Shown here piece after piece: positions 1 to 11,212 of a stretch of 64,000 nucleotides of DNA. Below the pieces are notes generated by a model. The model ran no database searches, was not told the origin of the DNA, and saw nothing but the letters and a program-made list of their open reading frames with translations. Each line of letters begins with the position of its first letter. Position 1 is the stretch's first letter. Where the stretch lies: NCBI GenBank assembly GCA_016858145.1, contig JAEHOE010000009.1:1054001-1118000 (forward strand), given 5' to 3'. Made by a program: the position numbers and the translations under genes. The stretch is from Edaphochlamys debaryana. Lineage: Eukaryota > Chlorophyta > Chlorophyceae > Chlamydomonadales.

Positions 1-105
1 CATCCAGCCGCTGAGCTTGTGCACGCTAGCGTGATGCACACCTCAAGTGCCCAGTTGTTGTGTTACCTTGCGTACCGGTAACCTGCCGTAGCCCTGACTT
101 TGGGC

Positions 106-1254
106 TTACTCACTCCCGGGCAGGCCATTGTTGGACAGATCCTCCTCGTCAGGCGACTCGCCAGGAGCCTCCGACTCCGCCGGCTCCATTACGCGAGTGG
201 GGGAAGTGCCCGGCTCAGGCGCGGGGTCCTCATCTGGACACAGTCCAGAGCTGGCGGAGGAGCTGCGGGCCACGCAACCCATGTTGCTCGACCGCACCTT
301 GGGGATGGCGTTGCCGTAATCGGCCAGCGAGGCAATGTCGCAGCCCTGGCCGGATGGGCCGTACGGCGCCTCCTCGAGGCCGCCGTACTTGGCGATCTCG
401 TCGTACAGGAACGCCTGGTTGTAGGGCACATTGGCGGCAATCCTGCCGCACAGCTTTGCCATGGTGTCGGTACAGGAGACGCTGCTGAACTCTTTTAGGA
501 TGTCGCTCTGCGACTCCCAGCGCTTGACGGTTCTAAGGATCTCGGCCTGAGCGGTGCCGCAGTTGTCCCCGAACCACGTGCCCAGGGAGCCGTCGGGCAT
601 CTGAAGGGTCCACTCCAAGCAGAGCTCGCAGTAGGCTCGGCCGTTGCCATCACGCGGGAACTGAGGGAAGTAAGGAGCAGGGTGGGGGAGGGGAGGGGAG
701 GGGAAGCGGGCGAAACCGTTCAGGCGATGGAGACAGGGGGTGGGGCCTGGCTGGGCGGGGGGCGCTGCCAGTGGCAGCAGGGGAGCAGCGGTGGCACGGG
801 TACTCGCAGGGCGAGCAGAACCGTGTTTATAAGGCCCATCGTCCCATCGATAAAGCAGCCGATCTGATGCAGGAAGAGGAATGCCTGCCAGACGCAAGCT
901 CACCCCGAGCCGACTGCTGCTTGTCGGCGCATAGCAGTATGCGCAAACCTCGCGCCGAAATGGACTCACGCCTCTACCGTAGCCTCTGATGGCCCTACCT
1001 CCGAGGAGTCCTAGGGTCCCTGCCACGGACTCGATGCCCCGCTCGCTCACCTCCTCGCCCTCCACCTTGGGCACAGAAGGCCCCGGGTCGGTCCCAACAA
1101 CAATCGTTTCAACGTTTGGGTCGTTCTCTTCGTCGTCCTCCGGAGTGGGGGCGACGTCATCGTCGGAGGGCGGCTCGCGGGAGACGGGGAACACGGCGGG
1201 GGCTGCGCGGGGAGGCGGCACGGCACGGATGGCGGGGTCACTCGTCAATGTCAA
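106..1254 (-). CDS. Unrecognised membrane-anchored protein, 3' part of gene
   Basis: I recognise no family. Three exons fit in frame: 970 to about 1200 or further upstream (open to 1254), 804-884, and 106-660. Both introns are phase 0 with GT donors and AG acceptors. The middle exon encodes 27 residues that look like a membrane segment (starts AFLFLHQIGCF, ends INTVLLALR). The last exon encodes a soluble Cys-containing region (CELCLEW, DNCGTAQ, SCTDTMAKLCG) followed by an acidic Ser/Pro/Glu-rich tail. The upstream part is acidic and disordered. No ATG opens the frame: the reading frame runs up to a stop just beyond 1254, so at least one 5' exon is missing, possibly joined through a CAG acceptor near 1198. 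Similarity of the segment around AANVPYNQ to the secreted family downstream was considered but is too weak to claim. Confidence 0.55.
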   Translation of the reverse strand: MTLTSDPAIRAVPPPRAAPAVFPVSREPPSDDDVAPTPEDDEENDPNVETIVVGTDPGPSVPKVEGEEVSERGIESVAGTLGLLGGRAIRGYGRGVSPFRREVCAYCYAPTSSSRLGVSLRLAGIPLPASDRLLYRWDDGPYKHGSARPASTRATAAPLLPLAAPPAQPGPTPCLHRLNGFARFPSPPLPHPAPYFPQFPRDGNGRAYCELCLEWTLQMPDGSLGTWFGDNCGTAQAEILRTVKRWESQSDILKEFSSVSCTDTMAKLCGRIAANVPYNQAFLYDEIAKYGGLEEAPYGPSGQGCDIASLADYGNAIPKVRSSNMGCVARSSSASSGLCPDEDPAPEPGTSPTRVMEPAESEAPGESPDEEDLSNNGLPGSE

Positions 1255-3936
1255 AACATTATCATGTCAGTAGCCTGACAAACTACTCTGGTGCAGGGTG
1301 ATTTGATCCTGGTGCTGGCAGTTGTGGGGCCGGTGCGCGCCGGAAGGCTCGTCCATGTCCCAGTCGCATGCGCGCCCTCCGCCCCCTCGTCCGGTCCGTC
1401 TAGCAACCATCATGTCCGCAACTCTGGTCTTACAAGGGCTGGGCTTGGCCGCCGGTGGCGATCGGCGCGGCGGTGGACGGCGATGTGGCGGTGGATGGCC
1501 CTTGCGCAGGGTCATCAGTCCTCCACGAGCATCCACGACCAACGCTGCGATCACACACGGAAAACAGAGCTACGTTGAGGGTCGCTAATTAAGGCCACTC
1601 ATGCGTCCTGAACAAGCCCGATAGCGTCAGGGACCGCACGCGTAGCTTCACGTACCGAAAGATAAGCACAACAGGAGCGCTGCGGCAAGCACCGCGCCGC
1701 ACTGGCGAGAAGTGGAAATTGCCATGTCCGGACAACTCAGGCAAGTCGCAAGAGCAAGCGGGTTAGCAGTAGCGCATGTCCTACTGGCCTATCGCTAGTG
1801 CACGATGGGGTTTTAAGAACTTCTGTGCGACAAAGGGGAGTGAGACTCATCTTTCCTGCCTAACCCGCTTAACTGCCAACTGCCGAACTGCTGGCTGCGC
1901 CGTGCCCGTCCAGGAGATCGTGGACCGTGTGCGTATGCTCACGGGCAGGAGGCGGACGAGGCTGAAGAGGAATAGGAATTGGCCCTGCTCGACCGCCATG
2001 GCAGCCCAGGGTGCTCTGTCCTCCCCTCCTGTGTACTCGTCTGCGTTTCGCCCTCGCCTGCCCACCCCTGCGCGCCTTTCACTATCCTCGCTTCTTTGCC
2101 TGCCCTCCCCTGACCCCCATGCCCCGTCCGCTGCTCCCCCTTGCGTTCCCTTGCTCCCCCTTGCGTGCCCTCCCCTGCCCACCACTACGGTACCCTCCGC
2201 TGCCCTCCGCGGCTCCGCTGCCCTCCGCCCCGTGTCCCCCTTCCCCGACGTGCCTTCAGTTACCGTATCCCCCTTGCGTGCCTGCCCCTTCCCTTCCTCC
2301 CGGCCCTCCCCACTTCCCCAGCCCTCCGTGGCTCCTTCCCCGGCCTTCCCTTGCCCCCCCCTGCGTGCCCACCTCTGCCCTCCGCTCCCCTCCGCCCCCT
2401 CCGTCGTGACTTTCCCTGTCCCCACTACGCTGTCTGACGGGCTCCGGCGCGCCCCTGGTTGCCGTTGACTCCAAACGCACAGGCCCCATGGCCCCATGGC
2501 GGCGGACTTGACTTGTAACTTGTGAAGGGGAGGCAACACATGGACACAAGGCGCAGGAGGCCACCGAGGAGCGAGTCTCCTGGCAAGCGGGGGGGCTGGC
2601 ACGGGGCTGGCTGCCCATGGGTATGCCCACGAACCGCCCATCCGCCCATTCAGTGTGGCTCCCGGGTAGTAAGGGGGGGCTCATCACGCACGGGCACGCC
2701 GCCTTGCCCCCACAACGGTAAAAGCCTTGGTCCCCCGATAGGTCCCCTCGTTGCGACGAAGGGCCCCACACCGACGTTGCACTGGGGCAGTGGGGCTGAA
2801 TTCGCAGCCCGGCCATGACGGGCCTCGTCAGCACGGGTTGGCCTCATCACGCAAGACGCAATGCCAAAGCGGGGGTCTCTCTTGTGACAGCGCTCAGTGT
2901 GGAAGCCTGGAAGGCCATGAGCGCCGCTTAGTTGTATCTATGGAACGCCGAAGCTGGTCACGTCGTACGGTCCACCACGGCTTCTGGGGGTGGCTGCACG
3001 CACGGGTGTGGTTTGCTGGGAACCTGGGATGCCTCCTCCCCGCTCCCCCTTCGCATGGAGCGCTACGTGGAGGGTGGAGCGCTCCTTCGGAGGGCCCACG
3101 GCGGACCGCTGCCTAGCCTGCCTGCCTAGCTCCCCCCCCCACCCGCGTGGGTGCGCCCCTCGTTACCCCCCCGCCCCCCCGGCCCACCCTGCTGCGTGCC
3201 CTCGCTGCACTGCACTTTGCTCCAAAGTCTCAACCCTGGGCTTGTCTCCGGCCTCTAAATATCGCGGGTCACATCTCACTTACATCGCTGGCGACGGCAG
3301 GCGACCTTGGCGGACGGGGCAGCATCCCTCCAACGGTGTCACGCGTCCACCGCTGGCTCCCCCGCCGCCGTCAGTGCACGCGACAAGCTGTCCTGTTGTG
3401 GCGCTGCGCTTCATGCAATCCAGAAGTCTAGAACTGGGCACATCGGGCGCACGCCCTCCCACGGTACCCTGCCCCAGACTTGACCTTTGCCACCAGCCTT
3501 GCCACACATACACACACGTATTGCTCCTTACCAGCGCCAGGATTGGGCGGGCCATCGAGATGGCCGAGTTGTGGCACGCAAGGATCAACACACATCGCTT
3601 GCGTGCCATCACCATCGCTGCCAGCCGCGAAGCAACCCCCCCCCCGCCAGAGCATGTATTGCATACTATGCCGGCTTGCGGTACGCAGCCTGCGCGAAAG
3701 CTGGGGAACCGCCAGAATGTCGCCGTGATACGTCGACGTACCCGTAGACGAACGTCCGGCGGGCCCAAAGCGTTTTTAAGCACCAAGAAAATAATGTCAG
3801 CTTGATAATAATAGATGCTTCAGGGTTATTGGTGTCCCTGGCGCTGGAGCAGCGGCGCTAACTTGTGGGAATGAGACCTGGCGCCAGGTGGCCAGTGCAA
3901 AGCCCACTGCTCACGTAACTACCGCATGCTCATAAC
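1255..3936. other. Intergenic or 5' region without an identified gene
   Basis: No exon chain with convincing splice sites was found on either strand. About 2010-2440 is a strongly pyrimidine-rich tract made of irregular repeats of the type CCTCCCCTGCC and CCCCTTGCG. The long open frames here follow the GC bias. The missing 5' exon of the gene at 106-1254 may lie in its left part. Confidence 0.5.
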
Positions 3937-4023
3937 TTGATATCGCGACGAGTCGTTCACACTCCCCCCGAATGCGACTTCCGCCTAGTTTGCCGAGCGC
4001 AGCGTGACACAGTACTAAGCAGC

Positions 4024-7000
4024 ATGGCAGATGCCAAGGAACATACTCCAGGACATGTGCAAGTGGAATGCGATACGTGCGGTGCCGATGTGGGCAGCGC
4101 GCACGCCGACTCATATCACCACCTGTGGGAGGACGACGTAGCGGCCTTTCTGCACCATGAAGTCACGCCCGTGTGCAGGCAAGGCCGGGGCCCTTGTGTG
4201 CACGCTCTGACCGCCCGACCACGCTATTTGAAACCCTGCGTGCCCCTCGGCGGCTCGCCTGTCGCTGGACGCTCGGCACGACCCAGCCCACCATCACCTT
4301 TGCTGCATGGTCGATGTAGGGGCGTAGTGCGTCCTCGTGTGCTACGGCTGGCAGGGGAGAAGCGGGGAAAGGCCATGGTGGCCGGACCGTGACCGTGACC
4401 CTGCACCGTGACCCTGCACTGCGCACGTACTTGCCATGCCCCCAGCCCCCCACCTGCTCGGCCTGACCTCTCATCCCATGCTTCGCGCCCTCCCCCCATC
4501 CCCCGCAGGCAGTGCTGCGCCTACCGGGGAATGCTGCAGTCGGGGGTCGGCCACGCGCCGCTGCTGCTGGCCAGGGTCAAGGGTGGGTGGTGGCGCCGGC
4601 GAGGGTGAAGGGTGGAGGGTGGAGGGTGGAGGGTGGGTGGTGGTGCTGGCCCGGGTGAAGGGTGGGTGGTGCGGGCCAGGGTGGAGGGTGGGTGGCCTGC
4701 AAGGGCCCCTGGCCGGGGTGGTAGAGGGTGGGAACGTGGGATGAGGGGGGTGACCCAGGCCCCTGGGCCGCTGGACGCCCTGCCGCAGGGCTTGGGAAGG
4801 CGGGTTTGGCCAGGAGCCCTGTCCTCTCTGGCATTCTCCCGCCGCCCTCTCTGGCCTCCATGGCTGCTAGCGTGTGGACTGGCCGGCCCGCAACCCGCAC
4901 GCCTGACTCCTAACCACTCCTGACTCGCTGATTCCCCCCCGACAGGCAAGGACGAGGACGGTACGCCGTTCGTGTGGATCGCGAGGCGCTCCCGCAAGCG
5001 AGTCAAGCAGCCGTACGACTGCCCCGAGCCGCCGCCAAAAGTGCGTTGAGGGGCCAAGGAAGGGGCAGCCGGCCAGGAGCGTGGGGCACAGCAGGGGGGG
5101 GAACGGCAAAAGACGGGGCGCGGCAACGGATATTGTGTGCTTAGCTCAGCAGTAGCACGGGGGTGAGGGTGCAAAGGGGGAGGGCGAACATTAGGGGAGG
5201 CCGGGGCCCCGTCCTGGGAAAGACCCCTGGGACTTCCCCCTGACAGCTTGTCGACCGTGCTCACGCCCCCTCCTCCTCCTCCTCCTCCTCCTCCTCCTCC
5301 TCCCCTACTCATCCCATGGCCAGCTGCTGTGGACCGACGCGCTCCGCGTGAAGCGCCACTACGCCAAGCCTGGGTGGTGGGTGGCGTTCCTGTTCGTGGT
5401 GGGCTCCTTCGTGTGGCTCTTCACCGGCATCGCGCGCCTTACTAAGCCCGTCAGCAAGCCCGACCCGTGAGTCACGTGCTGCGGTACAATTGCGGACTGG
5501 GGCGGGCGGGTCTGAGCAGAGGGCTCAGGTGGCAAGGCGGAAGGGTTGGGCGATTCCTTATGCCCTGGTTCCCGGGCGGGAAGAGTGGCCAGGTGTGCGT
5601 GCAAGGGTTCCTGCCCCGTAAGGGCAGCGGGGGCATGGGCACAGTGATGATGCAGATCGTCTCGATTGCATGGGGGGGCACTTCCGAGACCGGTCTTCTC
5701 AGGCTGCTCGGCCCGAGCCCTCGCGCCTCTCCCCGCCCGTTCCCCACCCTCCCGCCCGGCTCCCCCACACACCGTGCCGCCCCCAGGTGGCCCCCCGGCC
5801 TGGACTCTCTGAGTGCGGGCATGAGTGTATGGCCCGAGATCATCGCCCTCTTCCTCATGTACCTGCCCGCATGCCTGCTGCAGGTGAGGGGGGTCAAGAG
5901 CGGGGAAGGCGGGGTTGGATGGTGGGCTAGGGGTTGGCACGCTGCGGTTTAGCAAAATGTGGGGCGGAAGGTGCTGCCATGCGCTCGGCTTGTGTGCCGC
6001 GTGAGCAGAGGGTGTGGGCGGGAGACGCAACCGGCCTTCCTCCTGCCTTCCTACCACCCTCCCCCCTCTGTCTCCCCCCTATCCCTCTCCCCCCCCTGTC
6101 AGGTCTACGAGGCCACCAACATGGACATGGAGTGTCGCATGAGGGCCTGGGAGGCGGATCACGCAGCTGCCTGCAAGCAGGGCGCGGAGGAGGGCAAGGG
6201 CGGGGGATCTGGCCCCCAACCGCCCCGGCCCAAGCCCCGCCCGCGGCTGCTGCCCACGCGCGCTCATCTGGAGATGGTGTCCTGGTGGATGGCCATGATC
6301 CAGCTGCTGGGGATCCTGGTGAGGATTGGGATTCGCAATACAGGGCGCGAGTTCCAGATCCAAGTTGAATCGAGGTCCCGGTCCGCGCGAATGGATTCGG
6401 ACCTGGACCTGCGCCTGGCTCGGTTCCTGTCGTGACTCCGGGTCTCGTGCTTCTCGGCTGTGCCCACCTTGGCTTCTGCTCCCGCCCTTCCTCATCTCCC
6501 GCACAGCAACAAGCACTTCGTCCCCGCCCTCCCCCTGCGCCCCTGCTCCTCCTCCGCCCCTTCCCCCCACCCCCTCAGGCCTTCATCGCGGCCGTGCTTA
6601 CGGAGCTCATCGGCACCGCCCGGCTGCTCAGCGGCGACGTGTACCGATGGGCCATATCCTTCTTGTTCTTCATCGGGGGGCTGCTCTTCTCCAGTGGGTG
6701 GGGGACTGGGGGTGCGGGTGCCGGTTGCGAGCATGGGCTCGGGAGGCAGGGTTTGCGTTCAGCTCTTTAGTGGGTGGCGGTGGTGGTGGGGGTTTGGTGG
6801 TGGTAGAGGGCGCTGGAACGGCGAGCGGGGCAGGTGGTCTTCTCGAGTGGGTGGGGGCGGGGGCGGGGGTGGTGGTGGTGGTGAAGGGGCATGGGCGCAA
6901 GTGGGCCCTGCTCTCCCAGTTTCACGCCACTCCTGGTGACCATAACTCCGGTTGCCACCAGCTACGACCTTGCATGCCCGCCCACCCCTCCGCCCCGCAG

Positions 7001-7934
7001 TCGCCAGCTGGGTGGCCACGCTCGAGAGCATGCATGGATGCACCCCGATTGTGGATCCAGCTCCTAGATCCAACTCTTGGGTTGTGATCCACCCTTGTTC
7101 TACCGTAACTCCCACCCACCCCTCCGCCTCGCAGTCACCAGCTGGGTGGCCACGCTCGAGAGGATGCATGGATGCACCCCGATTGTGGATCCAGCTCCTA
7201 GATCCAACTCTTGGGTTGTGATCCACCCTTGTTCTACCGTAACTCCCACCCACCCCTCCGCCCCGCAGTCGCCAGCTGGGTGGCCACGCTCGAGGAGACC
7301 GGCAGCCACTGGCGGGGGGTGGTGCCCAGCCGCCTCAAGGACCTGCACAGCATCAGCTGGGCCGCGGGTGGGGCTCCCTGCGAGCGGGAGCAGGAGGGGG
7401 CGATGGCGGGCGGGAGCGGCGGGCGAGGGGACGGGGCGGGAAGGACAAAGCGCAGGCAGAGGGAGGGGGGCAGAGGGCGCTCGAATACTGTTCAGATGTG
7501 CTGGACCTGGCCTGGGGTCTACCCTCCCCCAAACCTGTCCTCCTTTCCCCTTGCCGCAGTGTTCTTCGCGCTCCAGGGCTCTCTGGGGTTCATGATCTTC
7601 GGGATCGTGCAGTTCGCGTACCTGGACATCAGGTGCGTGCGCGCATGCGCGCGTGTGATCTGCCGTACGCAGGATCTGTCCGAGAGTCCGGCGCGTTCGG
7701 GCACGTGCTAGCCTCCATCCCACTCTCGGCTTCGCCCTTGGGACACCTGACAGCACCCTCCTCCTGTCTCCCTCCCTCCCTCCCCCCTTCCCCCCTCTGC
7801 CCTCCCTCCCTCCCCCCCTCAGCTGGGGCGGCATACAGGGGATCATGGTGTACGGCCAGATCTGGGCCTCGCTGTGCTTCATCATCTCGTCGGGGGCGGG
7901 GCTGCTGGAGCAGGCCAACCCCTCCCACCTGTAG
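4024..7934 (+). CDS. Multi-pass membrane protein with N-terminal Cys-rich region
   Basis: Ten exons join in frame to 392 residues: 4024-4178, 4509-4582, 4946-5040, 5324-5466, 5787-5883, 6103-6318, 6579-6693, 7269-7367, 7560-7632, 7823-7934 (TAG). An in-frame ATG at 3937 would add 29 residues, so the start is uncertain. The N-terminal 70 residues hold a Cys cluster (ECDTCGAD, VCRQCCAY) that could bind a metal. About six membrane segments follow, near residues 126-146, 166-188, 246-272, 282-300, 332-352 and 360-382, separated by a Pro/Lys-rich loop in exon 6 and a soluble loop in exon 8. Intron 1 has a GC donor (CAG/GCAAGG). The acceptor of exon 8 is preceded by two duplicated copies of itself. 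I do not recognise the family. The topology suggests an endomembrane or plasma-membrane protein, and no catalytic motif was seen. Confidence 0.8.
5270..5303 (+). repeat. (TCC)n microsatellite in intron
   Basis: About eleven tandem TCC units lie directly upstream of the exon 4 acceptor of the membrane-protein gene. They form an uninterrupted polypyrimidine tract. Confidence 0.9.
7001..7291 (+). repeat. 134-bp tandem repeat duplicating a 3' splice site and exon edge
   Basis: The junction GCAG/TC(G or A)CCAGCTGGGTGG occurs with its exon edge at 7001, 7135 and 7269, exactly 134 bp apart. Only the third copy continues into the conserved reading frame of exon 8. The first two copies retain the poly-C tract, the AG and about 22 nt of exon sequence, then run into intron sequence (GGATCCAGCTCCTAGATCC). 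Because 134 is not a multiple of three, use of an upstream acceptor would also shift the frame. Confidence 0.95.
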
Positions 7935-8350
7935 CCACGGTCAAGGGGCGCATGGAGCTGAGCATGGCACGAGCCCTGCGAGGCAGACGAGACAAGAGCG
8001 GGCCGAAGGCAGGCCGAAGGATGCGTAGGCCCCCTGTGCGAGAGAGGGATTGAGGGGATTGAGGCATGTCGACGGCAATTTGCCTCCGGTGCACTGGCTG
8101 CGTTGGGGCACACGTCAGGGATGGCGAGTCGGGAGCTGAGGTGTAGTACAAAACGGCATGGCATGGCGTGCCATGCAGTGCCGTTTGGGCGATAATAGAT
8201 AGCCTTGGCGACTGGCGATATCGATCACATAAAGCTCCAATTGAATGCGAGTCGAGTCGAGTCGCAATTAGGCATTAGCTAGCTAGACATCCAAGGAAAG
8301 GCCTGTGGAAAAGCAGTGCACGCACTCCTCATTCGCGTTCCAATCCGAAC
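7935..8350. other. Intergenic region between two plus-strand genes
   Basis: This holds the 3' flank of the membrane-protein gene and the presumed promoter of the EEP gene. No canonical TGTAA was seen shortly after the stop. A short tandem run of GAGTC units lies near 8250-8262. Otherwise nothing recognisable. Confidence 0.5.
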
Positions 8351-11147
8351 ATGGAGGGCAGTATTATACTTCAGGCCTTCAGTCCAAAGCCTGGCACCGG
8401 GCTCGGCCGGGCGCAGGGCACATGCGGCCTCCGGGTTCCGCTCGCGGCCCCCAACACTGGTCAATCTGCAGGCGAAGCTCCTGGGTTTTACACCGCTTTA
8501 TCAGTGGATGTAGCCACCGCAGTCGACCCGGCTGGGCCGCTCCGGTGGCTCGGTCTACATGGAGACCTGCGGGCGGCGGCCGCTGCCTTGCTGGACGGTG
8601 ACGCCGCAGCAACCCCCGGAGGAGCGCAAGAAGGCGCTGGTGCTCCTGGCTCGGCGGCGGCAAGCTCCGCGCGGCCGCTGCCGCCGGGTTTCCAGGCCGT
8701 GACTGCACACCTGCAGCGCGGCAGGCGAGGCGGGGACGAGGGCTGGGTGCTGGTGACTCTTCAACTTCCGCCCGGTGCCCCGGCCAAGGGCCGGGGCACC
8801 CTGGTGACTGTGGAGCGCCTTCCGCCGTGGCTTTCCCTCCGCATGTCAGACGACGCCTCGGCCACTCTGCCCGTCAGCTTTCCCGTTGAGGTGACGACGG
8901 TTACGGTGCCGGTGCGCATCCACGACCGCCTGCTCACCCCCCACGACTCCAACCTGCGGCTAAGCCTGGGCCCTGACGGGGAGCCCTGCAGCAGCCTCGA
9001 GATCCCGCTGCTGTGGTGGGCACCGCTGCTGACCCGGGTGAGCCAGTCAGCTGACACGCGGGACTAGGGACGTGTGAGGGGGCGAGCTAGCGCACGCATC
9101 CGAAGTCTGCCCCCTGCCCCCCTGCTCCCCACCCAGATGCCCATAGTGCCGAATGGCGACAAGCGGGAGTGCAGCACCGGCCCCCTGCGGCCCGCTACTG
9201 CACTGCTGGGGCCCGGCTGGGCGGCGTTCCCCGTGCCCAAGGAGCAAGCCCAGGCGGTGGGCCTGCCCGTGCCGCCCTCCGTCACCTACGTGGCCTTTGC
9301 GAAGGGGCTGCTCGGGGACGGCGCGCCGGGTGACGGGGGCGAGGGGAGCGGGGCGGATGAGGGCGAGGAGGGGGTCGGGGAGGCGGAGCCGGGTGAGGGG
9401 GAGGAGGAGGACGAGGACGAGGACGAGGCGGTGGCGGCGGCGGAGCGGGCCGCCGCTTCGGACGAGGAGAAGGCCGTGGCGGCACTCAAGGCCCTGAGCC
9501 TTGGCGACACGAAGATCTCAAGCCACCCCCTCTACCCCATGCTGCGGCTCGTCACCTTCAACATTAACGGCCTCACCTCCCTGGAGCTCTTGGAGCGCTC
9601 AATCTTCAGCTTCCACCTCGGCCTCGCGCCCCTGCCCGACGTCATCTGCCTGCAGGAGGTGCGCTGCTCCGAGCGGGCCTCGGAGCTCAAGAAGAAGGAC
9701 CTGGAGGCGCTGGTGACGCGCATGGACGGGCGCGGCTACTCCCACGTGCGGGTGAGTGGCTTGGGCCCTGGGTGGCGCCCCTGTTCGATCTATCCAGCCG
9801 CCCCTGATAAGCCGCCCCCAGCCATGCGAGTCAGACGCCGCGCCGACCTTCCCTCCGGTCCTCCTTCCATCATGCACAGGCTGGGCAGCTGATGATCCTG
9901 TGGAACAGACACACCATGGAGCGCATCGCTACGGGGAAGGGCGCCACACAGCCCGATCTGGTGTGGAGCCCCGAAGACCCCCAGGGCGGCGGGGACAGTC
10001 AGCCGCCGCCGCTGGAGGCAGCATGGGGCGAGGGCACGGAGTTCAGCAACGCGTTCCAGGAGACCTTCGAGGCGATTGGAGCAGCGGTCGGATTCTACAG
10101 AGGGACCACAGACACGGCAAAGGACAAGGACTTGAGGCAGACGCACTCAGACCAGTCCTTCTTCTGCTACCCGCCCATCACGGTCGTCTTGCGGCACAAG
10201 GAGACGCGTACGGCGTACGTCATCACGACCGCACACACGCCCGGCACGCAGACGGACTTCTCCAGGACGCAGCTGCAGCGGGAGGTGGAGTGGCTGATGG
10301 ACATTCAGCGGTACAGCGCCGTGATCAGGCAGCTCACGGCGCCGGCTCCCGGTGGTGACGAAGGGCTGCGAAGGTTGGCTCAGACGCGCGGCCCCCGCCG
10401 CAACTCCCTGGTGCCGTCCCTGTACGTCAACAAGCTCCTCAGAACCGCCACGCCAGTGGTGCACCTGGTGGCAGGTGCGAGTGCGGGCGGGCGGAGCGAG
10501 GACTCAAAGCGTGGTGCGACCCGTACATCTTGCTGTCGTACCGCCGTACCGGTGCCTTTTTTGTCGTACACTTGTCTCTGTCCTACCTGGCCCCCGTCCT
10601 CCCTTCCCCTGTCCGCCCTTCCTCGGCCCCTGCTGGCTGGTTATTCCGGTTAACGCACGCACAGCACACAGGCGACTTCAACACGCAGCTGTACCCGGCG
10701 GCCATGCCCTGCCTGGCGGACTGGAGGGGCATCAAGGGCTCCCTGGGCTACGAGCCCAGCACCGCCAAGAACCACGCGGACGCGGTCTACATCGCCCGGG
10801 GCTCCTGCGCCCGGCCCCAATCCAGGCGCAGGAACCTGTCCGACGCGCGGCTGTTCGTGACGACCTTTGCTGTGCTGCCCAGCGAGCTGCTGGTGCCGCG
10901 CGGCAGGACGCTGCACACGGGCTCGGACCACAAGCCGGTGCTGGTGGAGATGCGGGAGGCGGGCGTGGGCCCCGAGCCCCAGGAGCGGGGCGGCGTCGTG
11001 AGCATGCTGGCCTCCGTCAGCCGCATGCTGGAGGCGGCCATGGCGAGCGGGGCCTGCACGCCGGCCGCCGTGGAGCACCTGCGCATGGCCATGGAGACAC
11101 TAGGGGGCAAGGCGGGCGTGGAGCCGAACGGGGGGGCGGGGCCGTAG
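8351..11147 (+). CDS. Endonuclease/exonuclease/phosphatase (EEP) superfamily protein
   Basis: Four exons (8351-9037, 9137-9751, 9880-10474, 10672-11147) join in frame to 790 residues. The C-terminal half is an EEP-fold Mg-dependent phosphodiesterase domain: VTFNING with Asn near residue 371, ICLQEVR with the metal-binding Glu near 403, GDFNTQ with Asp634 and Asn636, and GSDHKPV with Asp718 and His719. These are the hallmark active-site positions of the family (AP endonucleases, CCR4-type deadenylases, inositol phosphatases, tyrosyl-DNA phosphodiesterase 2). The substrate cannot be assigned. Residues 1-229 are an unrecognised region that may form a beta-rich domain. An Asp/Glu/Gly-rich linker follows at about 300-335. 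A long insertion lies between the Glu and GDFN motifs. No signal peptide or membrane segment was seen. The first exon may begin differently from the ATG chosen here. Confidence 0.88.
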
Positions 11148-11207
11148 GAGGGAAGTGGCAGGGCGTCGCTGTTCAGGGGTCCCCTGACGCTGGCTGTGGG
11201 GTGGGGT

Positions 11208-11212
11208 TGTAA
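11208..11212 (+). promoter_or_regulatory. TGTAA polyadenylation signal
   Basis: TGTAA, the usual volvocine poly(A) signal, lies about 60 nt after the stop of the EEP gene. Confidence 0.6.

Noticed and set aside
1776..2641. Overlapping open frames on both strands in the pyrimidine-rich tract
   Set aside because: Low-complexity CCCTCC repeats produce open frames in all phases.
2990..3805. Plus-strand open frame of 271 codons
   Set aside because: Pro/Arg/His-rich composition typical of a GC shadow, with no splice partners, motifs or paralogue support.
6340..6420. GGATCCAG/CTGGATCTGGATC-type motifs here and near 32740, 32900, 42990 and 57440 as one dispersed repeat family
   Set aside because: Shared words are short and the copy at 57440 is coding (Leu-Asp repeats); similarity does not extend enough by eye to call a common element.
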